A stretch of 64,000 nt of DNA from Butyricimonas paravirosa (GTDB taxonomy: Bacteria > Bacteroidota > Bacteroidia > Bacteroidales > Marinifilaceae). The notes beneath the pieces were generated by a model. That model had not been told where the DNA came from. It saw nothing but the letters and a program-made list of their open reading frames with translations, and ran no database searches. Numbering within the stretch: the stretch's first letter is position 1; each line of letters starts with the position of its first letter. A program made the translations under genes and the position numbers. The DNA lies in the NCBI RefSeq assembly GCF_032878955.1, contig NZ_CP043839.1:1674001-1738000 (forward strand), given 5' to 3'. Positions 63,718 through 64,000 of this stretch are shown piece after piece.

Positions 63718-64000
63718 ATGAACGTATTAAAATTTGGAGGAACCTCGGTTGGCTCCGCACAACGAATTCAAGAAGTGGCAAAATTAATCTCGGATGACCA
63801 ACCCAAAATTGTCGTTCTTTCGGCCATGTCCGGAACGACCAACACGTTAGTAGACATAACTAACTATCTGTACCGCAATGATAGGCAGGAAGCTTTGACG
63901 ACAATCCAAAATCTCGAACTGGATTACTTGATGACCATCAGCGACCTTTACAGTACCGAAGAATTCAAGCACCGGGGACAAGAATTTGTACAAACCATCT
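63718..64000 (+). CDS. lysC: Aspartate kinase, N-terminal part
   Basis: The first 94 codons are visible, from ATG at 63718; the gene runs off the window. MNVLKFGGTSVGSAQRIQEV and IVVLSAMSGTTNTLVDI are the kinase substrate and ATP blocks. It phosphorylates aspartate, the first step to lysine, threonine and methionine. The sequence resembles the monofunctional Bacteroidales LysC more than the fused ThrA, but the deciding C-terminal part is not visible. Confidence 0.88.
   Translation, partial: MNVLKFGGTSVGSAQRIQEVAKLISDDQPKIVVLSAMSGTTNTLVDITNYLYRNDRQEALTTIQNLELDYLMTISDLYSTEEFKHRGQEFVQTI

Overview
The window looks like a chromosome segment from a Bacteroidales bacterium, probably Odoribacteraceae and Butyricimonas-like. 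The family level is inference. The evidence is a sigma-70/FecR/SusC(STN)/SusD unit, a UpxY-led capsule operon, DUF6266 and DUF1015 proteins, and promoters of the Bacteroidetes type (TTTG, a spacer of about 19-20 bases, then TAnnTTTG). No rRNA, tRNA, CRISPR array, transposase or integrase was recognised.

Layout. 1-5.9 kb is core metabolism: the end of an ABC permease, a serine cluster (serC, serA, DUF1015), gcvT and a STAS protein. 5.9-10.8 kb is an accessory patch: two DUF6266 proteins around a three-TM holin and a peptidoglycan amidase, then a DUF234-type ATPase and a frameshifted RteC-like gene. 10.9-25.6 kb is one minus-strand capsule/O-antigen operon led by upxY, holding sugar-nucleotide enzymes, a flippase, a polymerase, glycosyltransferases, LicD, a cytidylyltransferase and an initiating sugar transferase. 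Upstream lies a probable invertible promoter, drawn here in the OFF orientation. 26.4-43.7 kb is one minus-strand nutrient-uptake locus: ECF sigma, FecR, SusC, SusD, DUF4843, PKD-like lipoprotein and three tandem zinc metalloproteases. It is probably for proteins or peptides rather than glycans.

43.8-60.5 kb is housekeeping: catabolic-type ornithine carbamoyltransferase and carbamate kinase, a FtsB-like protein, ruvX, def, comEC, trkA-trkH, a Sua5/YciO protein, transaldolase, a YeiH transporter, OmpH, a second ECF sigma unit, a PPi-type phosphofructokinase and a small lipoprotein. 60.5-64 kb holds trpB2, prmA and the start of aspartate kinase.

The most interesting signals are non-coding. trpB2 is preceded by a leader peptide with three consecutive Trp codons and a terminator/antiterminator pair. 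The aspartate kinase has a parallel leader whose stalling codons are Met-Met-Cys-Met. Between the small lipoprotein and trpB2 lies a candidate pseudoknotted RNA of about 240 nt with its own promoter and terminator. One capsule sugar aminotransferase has Arg where its two paralogs have the PLP lysine. Several intergenic regions carry inverted repeats built from short words, which existing gene features do not explain.
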